11,392 nt of DNA from Myxococcales bacterium (GCA_007120615.1 SKNI01000572.1:1-11392), one strand, 5' to 3'; positions 1-7,548 are shown, numbered from the stretch's first letter. The notes: a model not told the origin generated them from the letters alone. Translations and numbers: made by a program.

Positions 1-87
1 AAAGAAGTGGGCAGGGTTTGCAAGATTGCCAACCAATGCGATGATGGGGTCGCAACACTAACCAGTATCGGTGCGGAGTATTTATGA
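1..87 (+). CDS. possible C-terminal end of an upstream gene (partial)
   Basis: Frame 1 is open from the first base of the window to a TGA at 85-87, giving 28 residues that end in SIGAEYL. The other two forward frames are closed within the first 60 bases. The stop overlaps the ATG of the OmpA gene as ATGA, an arrangement common in translationally coupled operon genes. The stretch is too short to assign to a family, and codon use is not clearly coding. It may equally be an untranslated leader of the OmpA gene. Confidence 0.3.
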   Translation, partial: KEVGRVCKIANQCDDGVATLTSIGAEYL

Positions 88-1814
88 GGTATCGAGTCGG
101 TCAACGAGTAGCCCGGGGTGCGTGCGCACTTTTGGTGGTCATCCTGTCTTTTCTCGCCACCATGGGCGTTGCTTCAGGGGAAGCGATACACGCCCTGGAG
201 GGGGTCGACGTGCAGACGTTTAGCCCCGGGGTGAGCCCCGACGGGGTCTTCTCGGTGCACGGAGCCGATAGTTTCGGCCACCTCCAGCCCTATGGAGGGC
301 TCTTTTTCGACTATATGAATCAGCCACTCTTGATGGGGCGCACCGACGGCAGCCGGGCGGCGGTGATCGAGCACCGAATGGCGGCCCATCTTCTGGGGGG
401 AATAGGACTGGGAGACCGCTATCAGGTCGGGTTGGCTCTTCCTGTATTTCTGGTCAACGACGGGGAATTTTATGGTCAGACCATCGGGGGGACCGCGCTG
501 GGGAGGCTTGACCTGAGCGGGAAAGCCTCGATCTTGTCGAGCCACTCCGAGGCCATGGGCCTGGGGGTGAAGTTGGATCTGGGGTTGGGGACGGGAAATC
601 CGGAGAATCTGACCGGTCATGTCGGCCCGTTGAGTCGGGTTCAGGCCCAGTTGCTTGGAGATACTCGATTTTCTACGGGGATGGGAGAGGCCGTGGTCAT
701 GGCCAATGTGGGGGTGATGTGGCGCGGAGATATCGGGACTCGTTACGCCTCGGAGATCGGAATGTGGCGAGGGTATAATGCGCGGCCCGAAGGACCGGGC
801 CTGGTGTATGGAGTGGGGGCCACCTCGGAGCTGGGGACCCAGAGAGTTACCGGGGGCGTCGAGCTTATCGGATCGGCCGACTTTGTGGATCCCTCGGTGG
901 CAAGGAGTCCCCTGGAAGTGGTGGCGGGAGTCTCCTTTGCGGCGACCGACGGATTCTCCGTAAAAGCCGGCGGAGGCAGTGGATTGGTAGGAGGCGCGGG
1001 AAGTCCTCAATTTCGAGCCTTCATGGGCATGACCTACAGTCCCACGGTCGACTCCGTCGAAGAGGTCGAACCCACCGTAGAGCGGCCGCCAATAAGGGAG
1101 TGCCCCGACGAGCCGGAAGGGTTTCTGGGTCCTTACGATGATGAGGGATGCCCGATCACGCCGGAAACCTTCACCGGCTGCGACAATCTGGTGCCCGAAT
1201 GGGACGGTCCCACCGATCGCTGGGGATGCCCGGTGCTCGATACCGATGGCGACGGGTTTTTAAACGGAGATGACAGCTGTCCGGGAGAGCCCGCCGTATT
1301 TATCGAGGGCGCCGAACCCGATGGTTGTCCGAACCTCGATGTCGACGGTGACGGAATCCCCAATCTCGAAGATCACTGCCCGCTGGAGCCGGGCCTTCGG
1401 GTCTATGACGGATGTCCTCCGCCCGCAGAAGAAGAACGAGCGGTACGGACCGAAGAAGAAATCGAGCTCCGCGACACGGTGCATTTTGAGAGTGACCGGG
1501 CTCTGATTAAACCGGTTTCCTATGAATTACTCGATCAGGTCGCCTTCGTTATGAAGAATAATCCCGACATCCTGCTCATCGAGATCGCCGGACATACCGA
1601 TCAGAGAGGCGACGCCAACTACAATCGGATGCTCTCTGAGGAGCGAGCCAAGGCGGTGCGCGAATATCTGATCGAACACGGAAATATTCGGCCCGCGCGA
1701 CTCGATGCCAGGGGATATGGAGCGACCGAATTATTGGTCCAGGAGGATACTGACGAAGCCCATGCCCAGAATCGGCGGGTGGAGTTCAGGATCAGGGAAC
1801 AGGGCGGGCGATAA
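84..1814 (+). CDS. OmpA-family outer-membrane protein with TSP3 calcium repeats
   Basis: The 576-residue protein starts at an ATG with GGAG about six bases upstream. Residues 1 to about 32 form a Sec signal peptide (basic start, hydrophobic core, ASGEA end). Residues about 35-325 are rich in Gly and alternating hydrophobics, as expected for an outer-membrane beta-barrel. Residues about 338-455 carry Cys- and Asp-rich TSP3-type repeats, seen as DTDGDGFLNGDDSCP near 386 and DVDGDGIPNLEDHCP further on, which bind calcium in known families. Residues about 463-572 are an OmpA C-terminal peptidoglycan-binding domain. The diaminopimelate-binding pair of E. coli OmpA, Asp271 and Arg286, is matched by D506 and R521 at the same spacing. 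The likely role is to tie the outer membrane to peptidoglycan, in the style of OprF. It converges on the next gene with 13 bases between and no visible terminator. The C-terminal assignment is firm; the barrel is inferred. Confidence 0.93.
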   Translation: MRYRVGQRVARGACALLVVILSFLATMGVASGEAIHALEGVDVQTFSPGVSPDGVFSVHGADSFGHLQPYGGLFFDYMNQPLLMGRTDGSRAAVIEHRMAAHLLGGIGLGDRYQVGLALPVFLVNDGEFYGQTIGGTALGRLDLSGKASILSSHSEAMGLGVKLDLGLGTGNPENLTGHVGPLSRVQAQLLGDTRFSTGMGEAVVMANVGVMWRGDIGTRYASEIGMWRGYNARPEGPGLVYGVGATSELGTQRVTGGVELIGSADFVDPSVARSPLEVVAGVSFAATDGFSVKAGGGSGLVGGAGSPQFRAFMGMTYSPTVDSVEEVEPTVERPPIRECPDEPEGFLGPYDDEGCPITPETFTGCDNLVPEWDGPTDRWGCPVLDTDGDGFLNGDDSCPGEPAVFIEGAEPDGCPNLDVDGDGIPNLEDHCPLEPGLRVYDGCPPPAEEERAVRTEEEIELRDTVHFESDRALIKPVSYELLDQVAFVMKNNPDILLIEIAGHTDQRGDANYNRMLSEERAKAVREYLIEHGNIRPARLDARGYGATELLVQEDTDEAHAQNRRVEFRIREQGGR

Positions 1815-1827
1815 TTACCACCGGCAC

Positions 1828-2409
1828 TCAGCGATAATCGCGGCTCTCCAGGGTGGAGTCGAGGTTCATAAACCAGGCGTGCTCCCGATCGCTGTCGCAT
1901 ATAAAGGGGACTTCCACCTCTTCGCCCTCTTCATCTTCTTTCTCCTCCAGGACCAGGTGGCCTGTTTCGTCGCGACATTCTCCGGCCTCACAATCGCTGC
2001 CCAGGGGACATTGAGGGTGTCGGCGGATCCAGAATAGTTGAAGATCGGCCTCCTCCGGTTCTTCGTCGATATTGAGGCGGCGAAAGCGACTGTTAACCAG
2101 TACTCGAGCCCGTCGGGAGGTGGAGTCGATCTCGGTTCGCACGATGCGAAAGTCCTGAATGTTGAGCATCTCCGGCTTGACCAGAAAGAGTCGCTCGATC
2201 GCTTTTCCGATATCCACGCGATCCTGCTCCAGTTCATGGTGGTAGAGCGCTGAGGAGCGAAAGTCTTTGAATTGGATATCTTCCATAAATTTGGTGGAGA
2301 GATCCTGGACCACTCGTCGGTCGGCGTTAAAGGGCTCGGCCAGATAAATGGCTCCACCGATGGCGAGGACGACGAGAACGAAGATGGTGGCCATCGTGGT
2401 CTGACGCAT
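1828..2409 (-). CDS. unrecognised membrane-anchored protein with periplasmic Cys-rich tail
   Basis: I do not recognise a named family. The ATG at 2409 is chosen over a GTG at 2427 because GGAGAAAG lies eight bases before it; the protein is 193 residues. Residues about 6-24 form one hydrophobic segment, a signal anchor or uncleaved signal. The rest should lie in the periplasm. Residues about 31-127 have the helix-then-strand rhythm of small NTF2-like domains, ending with WFMNLDSTL at about 179-187; this is a guess from pattern only. Residues 134-145 hold three Cys (C134, C140, C145), then a run of Glu and Asp at 155-164, and a fourth Cys at 171. Four Cys would allow two disulfides. It converges on the OmpA gene and is divergent from the lipoprotein gene. 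An unbroken frame, a good ribosome site and GC-rich third positions support a real gene. Confidence 0.75.
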   Translation of the reverse strand: MRQTTMATIFVLVVLAIGGAIYLAEPFNADRRVVQDLSTKFMEDIQFKDFRSSALYHHELEQDRVDIGKAIERLFLVKPEMLNIQDFRIVRTEIDSTSRRARVLVNSRFRRLNIDEEPEEADLQLFWIRRHPQCPLGSDCEAGECRDETGHLVLEEKEDEEGEEVEVPFICDSDREHAWFMNLDSTLESRDYR

Positions 2410-2417
2410 AAGACTTT

Positions 2418-2421
2418 CTCC
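2418..2421 (-). promoter_or_regulatory. ribosome binding site fixing the start at 2409
   Basis: On the minus strand GGAG, continued as GGAGAAAG, stands eight bases before the ATG at 2409. It lies inside the longer reading that would begin with GTG at 2427, so it favours the shorter protein. Confidence 0.55.
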
Positions 2422-2528
2422 GAGCACAGATTCTTAAATCAGGGGTCTGACAAGGCGGTTCAACGAGGTACTGTAGCGAGTATCTGCGTGCAATCGCAAG
2501 AAAAGCGTCCGAATGAAGGCCGTGGATC

Positions 2529-2557
2529 TTGAATTTTACCGTTCATTTCATTACAAG
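2529..2557 (+). promoter_or_regulatory. weak candidate promoter for the lipoprotein gene
   Basis: TTGAAT at 2529-2534 and TACAAG at 2552-2557 are 17 bases apart, each matching four of six bases of the sigma-70 consensus. The segment lies in an AT-rich patch about 70 bases before the lipoprotein start. The matches are modest and may be chance. Confidence 0.25.
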
Positions 2558-2626
2558 GAGCCCGAAGCATTATTAAACTACTGCCAGATCTGCTGGGCGC
2601 GATACTCCAAGATAAGACAAGGAACG

Positions 2627-5041
2627 ATGATGGACCGAACGTGGAATAAATGGTTGGCGATGAGCGCCCTGAGCGTGGGATTGTTGGGCGCGGCTGCCTG
2701 TGGAGACGACACGATAGGGACGACCCCTGCCGAAGAAACTCCCTGTACCGTCGATGAGGATTGCCCCGACGGTTATATCTGTGACTTAGGGACCGGTTTT
2801 TGTGCCGCCGAAGGTGATGGAGACCTCGATGGAGACGCCGACCCCGATGGAGACGCCGACCCCGACGGAGACGCCGACCCCGACGGAGACGGCGACCCCG
2901 ATGGAGACGCCGACCCCGACGGAGACGCCGACCCCGATGGAGACGCCGATCCCGATGGAGACGCCGATCCCGATGGAGACGCCGATCCCGATGGAGACGC
3001 CGATCCCGACGGAGACGGAGATAGTGACCGTCGCGACGGGCGAGATTTTGATGATCAATGCGTCTTTCTCGACCGCGCGGACACCTTTATTCCTGACGAG
3101 AAATGGTTTTTCCAGGTCGATGCCTCGCTTCCCTATGACACCTATGAAGGGCACGGAGGCGACCAGGTGTTCGGTGGAAATACGATGGACCAGGTGATGA
3201 TGACTCCGGTTGTGATCAATCTCACCGATGATAACGGTGACGGCGTCATCGACGAGAATGACATTCCCGATGTTGTCTTTACGACCTTTGCGACCTCCGA
3301 AGATGCCAGCTACCAATTGGTGACCGGTGTGTTGCGGGCAGTGAGCGGAGATGACGGATCTCACCACTGGTCGGTGGGATACGAGGAGTTGAACGCCCAT
3401 CTCGGGATCTCTCAGGCGGACTGGAGCCCGACGCTGGGCTTTATGCCGGCCGGGAGCATCGCCGCCGGCGATATCAATAATAGTGGAACCCCGGAGATCA
3501 TTGCGCCACTGTGGGACTATTCGGATGGTCCTCTGGGAAAGGGCCCCGTAGGATTTGCCGCGATTCGACATGATGGTGACATTCTCTGGATAAGTGATGA
3601 CGTCGCGCCCGACAATATCGGTCAATGGTGGGGCGGACCCTCGATCGCCGATCTCAACGGAGACGGAAATCCCGAGATCATTGTCGGCTCGGTGGTCTAC
3701 GACAATACGGGAAGTAAGATGTGGGATGGTCGTGACGCCGCGGGCCTGAGCACTCAGAATGCTACGGGGAGCAATTTCAGCACCGATAGCGCCGTGCGAA
3801 TCGGGCCACTCAGTGTAGTGGCGGACGTCAACCGCGAGATCGATCCGGTGACCAACGGGTATACCCAGGAAGTGATCACCGGCCGGGCCGTATTTACCCA
3901 CGACGGCGATCTGTTGTGGGAGGCCGACGGTGCAGATCTGCAGGAAGGCTATCCCGGGGTTGCTGATTTCGACGGAAGCGGTACTCCCGAGATCGTGGTG
4001 GTCTCCGCCGGAACGGTTCGAATTCATGACGGGCCCACAGGAGATCTGGTGTGGGGACCGGTGGACATTCCCAACGCCGGGCGTCTGGGGCCCCCGACCA
4101 TCGCTGATATGACCGGTGACGGACACCTGGAGATCGGCGTGGCCGGCAGCAACGGCTATTTCGTGCTGGCCGTGGAATATGGACAGGCCGGCGCCAATAA
4201 TAACCCCTCTTATCTGCAGGCTCGAGTATGGGAAGAAGAGACTCAGGATATCTCGAGCAACACAACGGGGTCGAGTGTCTTTGATTTCAACGGCGACGGT
4301 TCTGCTTCGGTGGTCTACAACGATGAGACCCACCTTCGGGTCTTCGATGGGGCCACGGGTACGGTGATTTTTAAGGCCGAAAATCCCTCGTTTACGGCCC
4401 TGGAGAATCCGGTTATTGCCGATGTAAATAATGACGGCACAGCTAATATCATCGTGGCGGCCAGTGATTTTCAGTGTGGACTTCCCCAGCAAATCTGTTC
4501 CACTGGCCAGGCCGGTGTGCGGGTATTCGGTGATGCCGACGACAACTGGGTGGCGACCCGTCGAATCTGGAATCAGCATGCCTATTGCATCAATAACGTC
4601 GAAGAGGACGGATCGATCCCCTCCGATCCCACCCCCAATTACCTCGATCACAATACCTTCCGCCTCAACACCCTGAGCACCATCGACCCCCAGGCGGCGC
4701 CCGACCTTCTGCCCGAAGATCCCGTTCATTATTATGACGGCTGTTACTTCTCCGTAGAGGTCTGGGTCACCAACGGTGGAGCGATCCAGGTGGGGCCGGC
4801 GATTCCCGTGAGCGCTTATGCCGAGAATGCGTCGGGACAGACCCTTCTGGGTACCGCCTATACCCAGGCCGGTCTGGCACCGGGAGAATCGGAGCGAGTG
4901 ACCATCACCGCCGATATTCCTCCGGGAGAGGAGTGGGATCTGGTGGTGGTAGTCGATGATGATAATGGCATCGGCACCAGAAATGAGTGTGACGAGGATA
5001 ATAATCGGATAGTCCTCGAAGAGGGCGCGATGTGTTCGTAA
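2627..5041 (+). CDS. surface lipoprotein with DGDADP repeat, FG-GAP and CARDB-like domains
   Basis: The start is placed at the ATG-ATG pair 2627/2630 behind AAGGA; an ATG at 2513 extends the frame but has no ribosome site and would bury the signal. The 804-residue protein has a lipoprotein signal ending GAAAC, so Cys25 is the predicted lipidated residue. Residues 40-59 form a small four-Cys module (C40, C46, C52, C59). Residues 68-127 are ten DGDADP-type hexapeptides, then DGDGDSD, an acidic spacer. From about 199 to 610 seven Asp-Gly motifs occur (for example ADLNGDGNPEII near 341, ADVNNDGTANIIV near 598), as in FG-GAP/VCBS beta-propellers, where such loops bind calcium. Residues about 691-800 resemble a CARDB adhesion domain, with ECDEDNN near the end. 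A surface role in adhesion or binding is inferred; the substrate is unknown. A terminator follows. Confidence 0.9.
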   Translation: MMDRTWNKWLAMSALSVGLLGAAACGDDTIGTTPAEETPCTVDEDCPDGYICDLGTGFCAAEGDGDLDGDADPDGDADPDGDADPDGDGDPDGDADPDGDADPDGDADPDGDADPDGDADPDGDADPDGDGDSDRRDGRDFDDQCVFLDRADTFIPDEKWFFQVDASLPYDTYEGHGGDQVFGGNTMDQVMMTPVVINLTDDNGDGVIDENDIPDVVFTTFATSEDASYQLVTGVLRAVSGDDGSHHWSVGYEELNAHLGISQADWSPTLGFMPAGSIAAGDINNSGTPEIIAPLWDYSDGPLGKGPVGFAAIRHDGDILWISDDVAPDNIGQWWGGPSIADLNGDGNPEIIVGSVVYDNTGSKMWDGRDAAGLSTQNATGSNFSTDSAVRIGPLSVVADVNREIDPVTNGYTQEVITGRAVFTHDGDLLWEADGADLQEGYPGVADFDGSGTPEIVVVSAGTVRIHDGPTGDLVWGPVDIPNAGRLGPPTIADMTGDGHLEIGVAGSNGYFVLAVEYGQAGANNNPSYLQARVWEEETQDISSNTTGSSVFDFNGDGSASVVYNDETHLRVFDGATGTVIFKAENPSFTALENPVIADVNNDGTANIIVAASDFQCGLPQQICSTGQAGVRVFGDADDNWVATRRIWNQHAYCINNVEEDGSIPSDPTPNYLDHNTFRLNTLSTIDPQAAPDLLPEDPVHYYDGCYFSVEVWVTNGGAIQVGPAIPVSAYAENASGQTLLGTAYTQAGLAPGESERVTITADIPPGEEWDLVVVVDDDNGIGTRNECDEDNNRIVLEEGAMCS
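2828..3025 (+). repeat. 18-bp in-frame tandem repeat (about 11 copies) encoding DGDADP
   Basis: Ten full 18-base units run head to tail from 2828 to 3007, followed by a diverged eleventh. The typical unit is GATGGAGACGCCGACCCC. Units 1, 2 and 5 are identical; 3 and 6 share GAC for the first codon; 4 changes Ala to Gly. Units 7-10 are identical to each other and carry GAT instead of GAC as the fifth codon. Since 18 is a multiple of three, copy-number change keeps the frame and only lengthens or shortens the acidic spacer. Confidence 0.97.
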
Positions 5042-5110
5042 GGAACGAATCTGAGTGACTTCTCGTTGCTGAATCTGTGGCGACGTGCCAGTTTGGTAGA
5101 AACCTGATAC

Positions 5111-5145
5111 AAGAACGACGGTCGAGAGGCCGTCGTTCTTTCGTT
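5111..5145 (+). terminator. intrinsic terminator after the lipoprotein gene
   Basis: AAGAACGACGG at 5111-5121 pairs perfectly with CCGTCGTTCTT at 5130-5140. The intervening bases can add a U-G and a C-G pair closed by a GAGA tetraloop. A T-rich stretch overlaps and follows the 3' arm. It lies about 70 bases after the lipoprotein stop and 50 before the next start. Confidence 0.85.
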
Positions 5146-5195
5146 GTACACTCTGCTAACGGATTCGGTCTGCCTGAACTAGACCGGGAGGTCCT

Positions 5196-6062
5196 ATGAA
5201 TATCTGCCCAAATTGTGGCAAAGAAGTTTCCGAAGATGCCGCCCACTGTGGACATTGCGGTCATCGCCTGGAGGTCGAGCAGAAAAAGACGATGCTCGGA
5301 CTGGGGGCGGTCGATCCGGAGTGGCAGGAGAAATTCGAGGAAGCCAGGGAGGCCAGATTGAAGCAAGAGGCTTCTGGCCCCGGCGAAGATTCCTCCGATG
5401 CTGCGATGGAAAAGACCGAAGCGATGGAGGCGGTGGATTTTCCGGACACCGCTCCCATGGAAACGGGCTTCGATGATAGAGACGATGCAGCACCATCGGC
5501 GGCCGATGCTATCGGTGAGCAGGCCGCGGCAGCAACTACCGAAAACCTGGGGACCTTTCCCGGTGATGAGGCGGCAAGCGATCTGTCGGTCGGTGAGGAC
5601 GCATTTGCTGCCACTGCGGCGATGGAATCGGTCTCCGGACCACCGGCAGCCGCGGCAGGCGGCGTAGAATCGGCCGGTGTTTCCACAGAAGCGGAGAGCA
5701 CCGAATTCAGTGACGGAGGGCTCCAGACCGATGCCGGCGAGGGCAATGAATGGGAGATAGGAAAGCTCGACTCCCAGGTGGAAGCCGACCTCGACGCCGA
5801 ACAGGCCCCGCCGGTAGCCACATCGGGAGATGATCTCTTCCCCGAACCGGGTCCCGAGGTCTCCCAGAGCCCTCAGCAGGACTCGCCGATGGCGATGATG
5901 CCCGGTCGCGGTGAAGGACCGGTCGAAGAAGTGGCCGCCGTGGACGACGGAGGCAATAAAAAGAAGATCATCATCGCTCTGGTGGTGATTGGGTTTTTAT
6001 TCTTCTCCTGCTGCATCTTCGGAGCGGTAGGATTTCACTTCTTCGGAGGCGATCTGCTCTGA
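5196..6062 (+). CDS. zinc-ribbon protein with C-terminal membrane anchor
   Basis: The ATG has GGGAGG five bases upstream (5186-5191). The 288-residue protein opens with a zinc ribbon: C4 and C7 in CPNCG, then C18 and C21 in CGHCG, a four-Cys site seen in many bacterial zinc-ribbon proteins. A short KKTMLGLGA segment follows at about 30-38, then a charged helix-like stretch (about 40-60). Residues about 65-250 are low-complexity, rich in Ala, Glu, Asp, Gly and Ser, and probably disordered. KKK at about 254-256 leads into one hydrophobic helix (about 257-280) containing two adjacent Cys. This suggests a tail-anchored inner-membrane protein with the ribbon in the cytoplasm. Its function is unknown; regulatory or scaffold roles are possible. 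A strong terminator lies upstream, so it probably has its own promoter. Confidence 0.85.
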   Translation: MNICPNCGKEVSEDAAHCGHCGHRLEVEQKKTMLGLGAVDPEWQEKFEEAREARLKQEASGPGEDSSDAAMEKTEAMEAVDFPDTAPMETGFDDRDDAAPSAADAIGEQAAAATTENLGTFPGDEAASDLSVGEDAFAATAAMESVSGPPAAAAGGVESAGVSTEAESTEFSDGGLQTDAGEGNEWEIGKLDSQVEADLDAEQAPPVATSGDDLFPEPGPEVSQSPQQDSPMAMMPGRGEGPVEEVAAVDDGGNKKKIIIALVVIGFLFFSCCIFGAVGFHFFGGDLL

Positions 6063-6067
6063 AATTT

Positions 6068-6089
6068 ACGGGGGAGTTAAATCCCCCGT
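6068..6089. terminator. hairpin between convergent genes, possible bidirectional terminator
   Basis: ACGGGGGA at 6068-6075 and TCCCCCGT at 6082-6089 form a perfect eight-pair stem with a six-base loop. It fills the 31-base gap between the stops of the zinc-ribbon gene and the dehydrogenase. The T-run on the plus side is absent and on the minus side is short (AAATTT), so termination efficiency is uncertain. Confidence 0.6.
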
Positions 6090-6093
6090 GAGA

Positions 6094-7434
6094 TCAGGCC
6101 AGAGTCTCCAGCGCTTCTTCGGCCCATTCGTCCAATAAGCCCAGCTCCCATGCCAGGTGCAGGATGGTGTAGCGGTTTCGAATGTCCTTGCTGTGAACGA
6201 TGGCGCGGCGGGCCCGATCGGGCTCAACGCCCAGCTCGGAGAAGCGCACCGGACAGTTTGCGGCCCGCAATTCATCTTCCAGAGATTGGCCGGTGCGAAG
6301 GGTGCGGCGAACATTTGTTTTTAGATAGTCCCACTCATCGCAGAGCAATGTCAGCCGTCGTCGCAGATCTTCGGGGGAGGGATAGGCCGGTTTAGCGTGT
6401 TTGACCACCGACTCAAAGAGGGGACCGAAGCGCTCTCGCAACAATTCCTCGTATTCATTCCAGGGAAGCAGGGCGTCGACGCGGGCGTCGATGTCGATGG
6501 AGGCCGGGTCCAGGGCCTGCAATTTCTCGTATAGAAGCCCGCTGGTGATGGTGCCCACGCCCACCTGGCAGCCGTGAAAATCATGGGGCTCATCAAAGGC
6601 GATGGCCGTCATATCGATGAAATGGCTGATCAGGTGCTCTCCGCCGGAGGCGGGGCTTGAGGATCCGGCCACGCTCATGGCCAGCCCCGAAAGCATCAAC
6701 GAGGCGGTGAGTCCGGCCACGGCCTGACGATCGCGGTCGGGAAGGGCCGGGGCGACCCCGTCGAGCATGGCGGCCCCGGCTTCGATGATCTCCATGGCCT
6801 CGTCGGAGTGGAAGGTGCCGTTTAGCCAGGCCGAGAGCTGCCAGTCGGCGTTGGAGACCGGTTTGGACATCAAATCACCGAGTCCGCTGCAGATCATGCG
6901 ATAGGGGGCCTCGGCCATCACGTCGATGTCGGCGATCACCACCAGCGGAGCGGTGCAGGGGACGGTCGTCTTGACCCCGTCGGAGAGCACGGCTGCGATC
7001 CCCGAGGTATACCCGTTCATGCTGGGGGCGGTGCCCACCGAAGCCATGGGGATTCCCTCGTTGTGACTTGCCAATTTGACGATATCGTTGACCGTTCCAC
7101 TTCCCACGGCGATGGCGGCTGTGGAATTGGTTTGAACCAATGCTTGTTGAAAGGCTGCGATCCGGCCGTCTTCGCAGATCGGATCGGAGCCGTCGGAGGG
7201 CACCTCTACGGTATAGCGGCTCCAGGACAATCCGGCTTCGTTGAGACGCGCCGCCAGATCTTGGCCTGCGGCCTTCCAGGTATTGTCGTCGCCAGCCACC
7301 AACCACGGGCCCTCGGGGAGGTAGCTGGTCAAGGCATCGAGGCCCTCCTCGAGGGCGTTTTCTTCGATGATGATCGCTCGGGTGTCGAGACGGTCATTGA
7401 AACGTTGGAGTAATTCGGCAATGATCGGAAACAT
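6094..7434 (-). CDS. sn-glycerol-1-phosphate dehydrogenase-like enzyme (AraM/EgsA type)
   Basis: The ATG at 7434 has AAAGGA five bases upstream; the frame extends further up but that part is not conserved-looking. The 446-residue protein belongs to the metal-dependent dehydrogenase family that reduces dihydroxyacetone phosphate to sn-glycerol 1-phosphate with NAD(P)H. Visible family motifs are GDDNTWKAAG near the N-terminus, the nucleotide-binding GSGTVNDIVK (G111-T114), TAPSMNGYTS around M139, ADIDVMAEAP, GLGDLMSK with D187, GGEHLISH with H267 and H271, and HGCQVGVGT with H287. D187, one of H267/H271, and H287 are the likely metal ligands. The end, IRNRYTILHLAWELGLL, also resembles the family. 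Known members run near 350-400 residues, so this one is somewhat long. In archaea the product starts membrane lipids; in Bacillus AraM feeds a prenylated glycerol lipid. No lipid gene adjoins it, so the pathway here is open. A related polyol dehydrogenase activity is the main alternative. Confidence 0.85.
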   Translation of the reverse strand: MFPIIAELLQRFNDRLDTRAIIIEENALEEGLDALTSYLPEGPWLVAGDDNTWKAAGQDLAARLNEAGLSWSRYTVEVPSDGSDPICEDGRIAAFQQALVQTNSTAAIAVGSGTVNDIVKLASHNEGIPMASVGTAPSMNGYTSGIAAVLSDGVKTTVPCTAPLVVIADIDVMAEAPYRMICSGLGDLMSKPVSNADWQLSAWLNGTFHSDEAMEIIEAGAAMLDGVAPALPDRDRQAVAGLTASLMLSGLAMSVAGSSSPASGGEHLISHFIDMTAIAFDEPHDFHGCQVGVGTITSGLLYEKLQALDPASIDIDARVDALLPWNEYEELLRERFGPLFESVVKHAKPAYPSPEDLRRRLTLLCDEWDYLKTNVRRTLRTGQSLEDELRAANCPVRFSELGVEPDRARRAIVHSKDIRNRYTILHLAWELGLLDEWAEEALETLA

Positions 7435-7439
7435 ATTTG

Positions 7440-7445
7440 TCCTTT
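7440..7445 (-). promoter_or_regulatory. ribosome binding site fixing the dehydrogenase start
   Basis: On the minus strand AAAGGA stands five bases before the ATG at 7434. This, and the lack of family-like sequence before it, rejects the longer reading starting near 7614. Confidence 0.7.
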
Positions 7446-7519
7446 CTGCTGGCGATCGGTCCTGATCCAGTGATGAAACGGGAGCCCAATGAAGTTTCGG
7501 GAAAAAAGCTATGAAAAAT

Positions 7520-7548
7520 TTGCCCCGTCGAGTCCGGCCCTTTATAAC
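7520..7548 (+). promoter_or_regulatory. candidate sigma-70 promoter for the sigma-like gene
   Basis: TTGCCC at 7520-7525 (four of six consensus bases) and TATAAC at 7543-7548 (five of six) are separated by exactly 17 bases. This would start transcription near 7555 and leave a leader of about 130 bases before the start at 7689. Confidence 0.45.

Noticed and set aside
174..1010. 278-residue minus-strand frame in the OmpA gene
   Set aside because: Antisense shadow with no ribosome site or motif; the plus strand has a signal peptide and OmpA domain.
1807..1841. Direct repeat GCGATAAT near the meeting point of the OmpA gene and its convergent neighbour
   Set aside because: Two eight-base copies with no stem or T-run; too short to call a terminator or a regulatory site.
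2513..2626. Upstream ATG extension of the lipoprotein by 38 residues
   Set aside because: It lacks a ribosome site and would place an unlikely segment before a good lipoprotein signal peptide that starts at 2627/2630.
2828..3025. Tandem repeat considered as a CRISPR array
   Set aside because: Units are contiguous with no spacers and encode protein in frame.
2802..3197. Plus-strand 131-residue frame reading METPTP repeats
   Set aside because: An 18-base unit leaves all frames open through the repeat. The real frame is the DGDADP one, continuous with a signal peptide and later domains.
2786..4729. Long 647-residue open frame on the minus strand through the lipoprotein gene
   Set aside because: It is the shadow of a GC-biased gene; its C-terminal part is the antisense of the 18-bp repeat (IGVGVS repeats), it has no domain, and the plus strand has a clear lipoprotein with recognisable domains.
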